Shown here one piece after another: positions 63,933 to 64,000 of a stretch of DNA of 64,000 nt. A program made the translations under genes and the position numbers. Numbering within the stretch: position 1 is the stretch's first letter; every line of letters starts with the position of its first letter. The notes below the pieces were generated by a model, which was not told the DNA's origin, did not search any database, and worked only from the letters and a program-made list of their open reading frames with translations. The DNA is from Erythrobacter litoralis (GTDB lineage Bacteria > Pseudomonadota > Alphaproteobacteria > Sphingomonadales > Sphingomonadaceae). The stretch covers positions 1,984,001-2,048,000 of the forward strand of contig NZ_CP017057.1 of the NCBI RefSeq assembly GCF_001719165.1, written 5' to 3'.

Positions 63933-64000
63933 TCAGCCGGCGAGATCCTCTTCGGCCCGCTCTAGCACTTCGCCGAGCAGTGGATTGGGAAAGCGCCTGC
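63933..64000 (-). CDS. C-terminal end of an unidentified protein (partial)
   Basis: A frame on the minus strand enters from the window edge and ends at TGA (63933-63935), giving FPNPLLGEVLERAEEDLAG before the stop. The acidic helical ending looks protein-like and is followed by a gap, but 21 residues are too few for a family call. Confidence 0.35.
   Translation of the reverse strand, partial: RRFPNPLLGEVLERAEEDLAG

Overview
The window looks like a chromosomal segment of a GC-rich alphaproteobacterium, most likely order Sphingomonadales and probably an Erythrobacter-like marine member. Three observations point there. The rpsB-tsf-pyrH-frr-uppS-cdsA-dxr-rseP-bamA-skp-fabZ block runs straight from skp to fabZ with no lpxD, lpxA or lpxB, as expected of a lineage that uses glycosphingolipids in place of LPS. 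The tRNA-His gene encodes G-1 and C73, which argues against the Rhizobiales and Caulobacterales. Gene content is otherwise ordinary for small marine sphingomonads (single-copy housekeeping genes and short operons with 4-base overlaps). No insertion sequence, integrase, prophage or CRISPR array is visible. The genus is an inference.

Layout. 0-7.5 kb: the end of a Na+/Ca2+ exchanger, an ADP-forming acyl-CoA synthetase coupled to a P-type cation ATPase, and a DEAD-box RNA helicase. 7.5-12.4 kb: accessory genes (MscS channel, two small envelope proteins, a secreted amidohydrolase, a Crp/Fnr regulator) lying between an intact tRNA-Met and a decayed copy of the 3' half of that tRNA, the geometry of an old tRNA-inserted island. 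12.5-20.7 kb: a LigT-like phosphoesterase, mltG-fabF-acpP, aspS, rnd and oxyR. 20.7-23 kb: a pilin-like protein with a Gly/Ser/Asp-rich body, and a coiled-coil gene broken by an amber codon. 23-32.5 kb: M3 peptidase, lipid kinase and phosphoesterase pair, pgsA, an LplT-like transporter, a ThDP enzyme, CsbD and an EVE protein.

32.6-41 kb: a GGDEF-EAL protein, then dapF-mtaB-ftsY-ispZ, a frameshifted mgtC, a c-type cytochrome and kup. 41-46.2 kb: a compact cytochrome c maturation operon (ccmCDEFGHI) without ccmAB. 46.3-49 kb: an amino acid dehydrogenase, tRNA-His, a 2-oxoglutarate oxygenase translationally coupled to a DksA-like zinc protein, and L31. 49-60.5 kb: the conserved translation and envelope block, which couples protein synthesis (S2, EF-Ts, RRF) with undecaprenyl phosphate, CDP-diacylglycerol, isoprenoid, outer-membrane protein and fatty acid synthesis. 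60.4-60.7 kb: an intergenic region with a parS-like palindrome and two LexA-box-like repeats in front of a small membrane protein gene. 60.9-64 kb: pssA, psd and a KAS III-like enzyme, completing a phosphatidylethanolamine branch that starts from the CDP-diacylglycerol made by CdsA.

Points most worth following up: the pilin/acidic-repeat chimera, the candidate SOS-controlled small membrane protein and adjacent parS-like site, the EF-hand inside the Skp chaperone, the tRNA-bounded accessory segment, and two apparently broken genes (coiled-coil and mgtC).
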